Shown here one piece after another: positions 6,218-8,571 of a DNA stretch of 8,571 nt. The stretch's first letter is position 1. Every line of letters starts with the position of its first letter. The notes under the pieces are model-generated. The model was given only the letters and a program-made list of their open reading frames with translations, was not told where the DNA came from and did not search any database. The DNA is from JBLHLB01 sp047618505. GTDB lineage: Bacteria; Planctomycetota; UBA1135; GCA-002686595. Position numbers and translations under genes: made by a program. Location of the stretch: assembly GCA_047618505.1 (NCBI GenBank), contig JBLHLB010000165.1:1-8571 (forward strand), read 5' to 3'.

Positions 6218-7633
6218 TCAATCTTCCGTGCTGTTGCGGAAGCAGTAGAGGGCGCTCTCGGTTCGCACGTAGAGGGAGTCCCTGTCCACGGCGGGGGAGG
6301 ACTCGATCGGCTCGCCCAGGTCGTTGACCCCGAGGAGCTCCCATTCGCCACCCAGGGAGACCACGCTGATCTCACCGACATTGCTGGGGATGTACAGCTT
6401 CCCATCGGCGGCGACTGGGGAGCCGTGATACTCAGAGCCACCGGAGCGGATGCGCTCGCTCTTGATGGCCTCACCGCTAAGGGCGTCGACGCTGGTGAGG
6501 ATTCCCCCACTCTTCACAAGGTAGATCACGCCGTCGTACAGCAGGGGCGATGCGACCTCTGGGAGTGAGCGTTTGTAGCGCCAACCGACGGTAGTCGTAG
6601 CACCAGCTTCGCCCTCCGAGATGTCTATGGCAAAGAGGCCATAGTCCCGGTTGGTCATGCCGGCGTTGATGAAGCTCCATTCCTCCGCATCGATACGATC
6701 GTCGCGATTCGCATCGACCCAACCCCAGTGCTCAATCATCCAGTGACCTTCGGCCTCTGCTTGCGTGACAACACCGTCACCGTCGGCGTCCTTGTCGGCC
6801 AGGACGGAGTCAAAGGACGGCATGGGCTGTTCCGCGTGGCGCTGAACACTGGCGAAGATGCGATCGCCGTCTACGATGGGGCTGCAAGCCGGGGCGTAGC
6901 CCATGCCGGGCTTGCGCCATTTCTCCTCGCCGGTGTCCAAGGCGTAACCGCAGAGGAAGAACGAGCCGAGCACGACGATTGTGTCAGGCTTGTCCGCCGG
7001 AAAGAGCGCGGGCGTGGTCCAGCCTTCAATCATGCCGGTTCGCTCGGTTCGCCAACGCTGCTCCCCGGTGGCAATGTCGACCGCCAAGAGATAGGAACCG
7101 TGCTGTTGGTCACAGAGCAGGATCAGAGTGTCGTCAACAATCACCGGTGAGGCCGCCATACCGTAGAAGGAAACGAAGGGGCCTAGGGGCATGCGCCAAC
7201 GCTCTTCACCCTTGCCGTCAAACGCTAGGAGTCCAAGCTCGGGGAAGAACACATAGACGTTCTCCCCGTCGGTGACCGGCGTCGGGGAGGCCGAGTCGTT
7301 GGCCCCGTAGATTTCCTCACGTCGTGCCCGGTCCAGCTCACGTGTCCAGCGGCGCGTGCCATCTGCCGGATTCAGGCAGAAGACATAGAGCTTCTCATCA
7401 TCCGAGCCTGTGAGGTAAAGCGCATCCTCTGTGAAGACCGGCGAGGATCTACCGCTGGGCAGTTCTGTCTTCCAGGCGACATTCTTCTCTGCTCCGAACT
7501 CAACCGGCAAGCCGGTGCTCGACGAGACCCCCGATCCGTTCGGGCCCCGGAAGCGTGTCCATTCCTGGGCAGCGGTGTGGGAAGCGAAGAAGCAGACCAG
7601 GGCAAGGGGGACGGCGAGACGCAAGGGTCGCAT
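6218..7633 (-). CDS. secreted PQQ-like beta-propeller protein with EF-hand pair
   Basis: A 471-residue exported protein. Residues 1-22 form a signal peptide: basic MRPLR, a hydrophobic core, and probable cleavage after SHTAA. EWTRFRGPNGSGVS follows, an opening common in planctomycete PQQ-like propellers. The body has repeated PQQ_2/BamB-like blades, each a strand followed by a 'D..TG...W' turn: CLNPADGTRRWTRE (86-99), AFDGKGEERWRMP (137-149), AVDIATGEQRWRTE (184-197), ALDTGEEKWR (231-240), SVDALSGEAI (381-390). Between blades lies an inserted EF-hand pair: D282-A-D284-G-D286-G...E293 is canonical, and D307-A-N309-R-D311-D...E318 has Asp where Gly is usual at loop position 6. Calcium binding is therefore likely. 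No heme motif or catalytic residues of a quinoprotein dehydrogenase are evident, so it is more likely a scaffold or binding protein than an enzyme. It ends 7 bases from the kinase gene, tail to tail. The glycine-rich gene lies upstream on the same strand. Confidence 0.88.
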   Translation of the reverse strand: MRPLRLAVPLALVCFFASHTAAQEWTRFRGPNGSGVSSSTGLPVEFGAEKNVAWKTELPSGRSSPVFTEDALYLTGSDDEKLYVFCLNPADGTRRWTRELDRARREEIYGANDSASPTPVTDGENVYVFFPELGLLAFDGKGEERWRMPLGPFVSFYGMAASPVIVDDTLILLCDQQHGSYLLAVDIATGEQRWRTERTGMIEGWTTPALFPADKPDTIVVLGSFFLCGYALDTGEEKWRKPGMGYAPACSPIVDGDRIFASVQRHAEQPMPSFDSVLADKDADGDGVVTQAEAEGHWMIEHWGWVDANRDDRIDAEEWSFINAGMTNRDYGLFAIDISEGEAGATTTVGWRYKRSLPEVASPLLYDGVIYLVKSGGILTSVDALSGEAIKSERIRSGGSEYHGSPVAADGKLYIPSNVGEISVVSLGGEWELLGVNDLGEPIESSPAVDRDSLYVRTESALYCFRNSTED

Positions 7634-7687
7634 GGGAGGCTTCGAGGAAGAACGGTTGAGAACTGGAGGGTGCGCCCGACCATTCTA

Positions 7688-7699
7688 GGCCTGCAGGCC
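7688..7699. repeat. 12-bp perfect palindrome upstream of the propeller gene
   Basis: GGCCTGCAGGCC is a perfect self-complementary 12-mer centred about 60 bases ahead of the propeller start, in the 118-base gap on the minus strand. It could be an operator for a dimeric regulator. There is no loop, so an RNA hairpin would be poor. Chance is possible in GC-rich DNA. Confidence 0.4.
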
Positions 7700-7751
7700 A
7701 GACGCACTGGAATCTCCGGCCGTACTTCTTCGAGGGACGTGTCCTGGCGTT

Positions 7752-8571
7752 CTAGTGCAAGAGTAGCGACCGGGCGTCCGGTCGGGAAAAGTCGGCCAGC
7801 GTCGTTCCAGCGGCCAGGCGAACCCGTGCCGAGCGCGGTGTGTGGAGCTGGATGACGCCGGGGCCGCCGTTTCCACCTCCACCCTCAGTGGAAGTGACCA
7901 TGTTCTGGGCGCCGACGCCGCCGACGGCAGACAGGGCGTCTTCTGAGGCGCGCGTCAGGTCGATCTCACTTGCCCGTAGCACGAGGAATCCGCCGGATCC
8001 TCCGCCGCCGTTTCCACCAATGCTATTTAAGAATAGCGTGTTCTCGCCGAGTCCGCCGCTACCACCATCGGCCAGGATGCGACCGGATGATCCGATGACA
8101 AGTCGGTGTCCTTGAACAAAGGCGAGCCCTCCGCCGCCACCTCCGGCGCCGCCCTTCTCATCGCTGGAGACCGTCCAGTTCTGATGGGGGAACACGGTCG
8201 ACGGAACAGCATCGCCCCCCGCGCCACCCCCGCGACCGCCCACGGGAAAGCTCAATTCACCCAGGATCAGATGACCATCATCTGTCAGACCGCGACCCCA
8301 GAAGTCATTGGTGGGGTCCCCGTCGATGAAGACTGATTGACCGACTGCGCCGCCGAGCGGGGGCGGTGCACCGGTCAGGGCACCGTTCGCGCTACTGGCT
8401 CCGTCGAGGCCGGGGCCGACGATCAGCCCTTGGTTGCTCGGGTCGCCGGCGTCGTCTGACTCCGGCTGGTCCGCCGCAAGGACACCACCACCGCCGCCAC
8501 CGGGCCGTCGACTATCGCTACCCAAGGAAGGGTCCGCATAGCCTGTCTCACCACCACCACCGCCGACTGAG
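7752..8571 (-). CDS. glycine-rich probable surface/exported protein, C-terminal part
   Basis: The minus-strand frame is open from the right edge to a TAG at 7752, showing 272 residues; the N-terminus lies outside the window. The in-frame TTG at 8525 is not a credible start because the same glycine-rich pattern continues upstream of it (SVGGGGGETGYADPS). The sequence alternates polyglycine runs (GGGGGG, GGAGGGGGG, GGNGGGGSGG) with short hydrophobic strands such as HLILGELSFPV, LAFVQGHRLVIGSSGRILADGG, GFLVLRASEIDL and GPGVIQLHTP. This strand-plus-Gly-loop rhythm suggests a repetitive beta structure (beta-helix or solenoid) of a secreted or surface protein. No catalytic motif, LPXTG signal or membrane anchor is seen at the C-terminus, which ends DFSRPDARSLLLH. 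Cysteines are absent from the visible part. Function unknown. It lies 118 bases upstream of the propeller gene in the same direction, with no clear terminator between, so co-transcription is possible. Confidence 0.75.
   Translation of the reverse strand, partial: SVGGGGGETGYADPSLGSDSRRPGGGGGGVLAADQPESDDAGDPSNQGLIVGPGLDGASSANGALTGAPPPLGGAVGQSVFIDGDPTNDFWGRGLTDDGHLILGELSFPVGGRGGGAGGDAVPSTVFPHQNWTVSSDEKGGAGGGGGGLAFVQGHRLVIGSSGRILADGGSGGLGENTLFLNSIGGNGGGGSGGFLVLRASEIDLTRASEDALSAVGGVGAQNMVTSTEGGGGNGGPGVIQLHTPRSARVRLAAGTTLADFSRPDARSLLLH

Noticed and set aside
5717..6568. Plus-strand open frame of 283 codons spanning the kinase and propeller ends
   Set aside because: It runs out of frame through the kinase gene and antisense through the propeller gene. 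Its sequence shows no domain and it crosses two convincing gene ends.
7840..8115. Pro-rich plus-strand frame opposite the glycine-rich gene
   Set aside because: It is the complement of Gly codons (GGN read as NCC); the minus-strand frame stays open to the edge and has the better structure.
8466..8571. CRISPR-like or microsatellite array at the right edge
   Set aside because: The CCACCACCACC runs are polyglycine codons in an open frame; there are no regular spacers.

Overview
The window is GC-rich bacterial DNA holding nine protein genes and no rRNA, tRNA, CRISPR array or transposase gene. The best guess for the source is a planctomycete or a related large-genome Gram-negative. Three things point that way: a secreted PQQ-type beta-propeller opening with the 'RFRGPNGSGVS' signature and carrying EF-hands, an IspG with a 'QSMAATRTKDIDATV' N-terminal block, and a secreted-looking polyglycine protein. 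This placement is inference from protein flavour, not a phylogenetic result.

Layout, left to right. (1) Positions 1-593, minus strand: a DCC/DUF393 thiol-disulfide oxidoreductase-like membrane protein, cut off by the left edge. (2) 723-1007, plus: a small protein with two membrane segments, divergent from the first gene. Its stop codon lies at the foot of a long imperfect hairpin (1004-1078) that may be a tiny mobile element flanked by CTAG. (3) 1164-2345, minus: ispG of the MEP isoprenoid pathway. (4) 2423-3721, plus: an FAD-dependent oxidoreductase of the DAO/sarcosine-oxidase type, starting at GTG and divergent from ispG. (5) 3722-3919: a leader with a 13-bp palindrome, a terminator-like hairpin and three phased GACTGRGG repeats. 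(6) 3920-4729, plus: a soluble histidine kinase with no sensor domain. (7) 4836-5483 and 5515-6210, plus: a SAM-dependent methyltransferase and a WaaP/Kdo-type lipopolysaccharide kinase-like protein, probably one transcription unit. (8) 6218-7633, minus: the exported PQQ-like propeller with an EF-hand pair, ending 7 bases from the end of the kinase gene in tail-to-tail orientation. (9) 7752-8571, minus: the C-terminal part of a glycine-rich protein that continues past the right edge.

How the genes work together: the methyltransferase and kinase suggest modification of an envelope glycan. The propeller, the glycine-rich protein and the two membrane proteins at the left also belong to the envelope or exterior. 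IspG is housekeeping, and the oxidoreductase is catabolic or amino-acid metabolism with unknown substrate. Apart from the methyltransferase-kinase pair there is no strong operon logic. The window reads as ordinary chromosome with a few unusual proteins and some unexplained intergenic structure. I see no clear defence system, biosynthetic cluster or new multi-gene machine.
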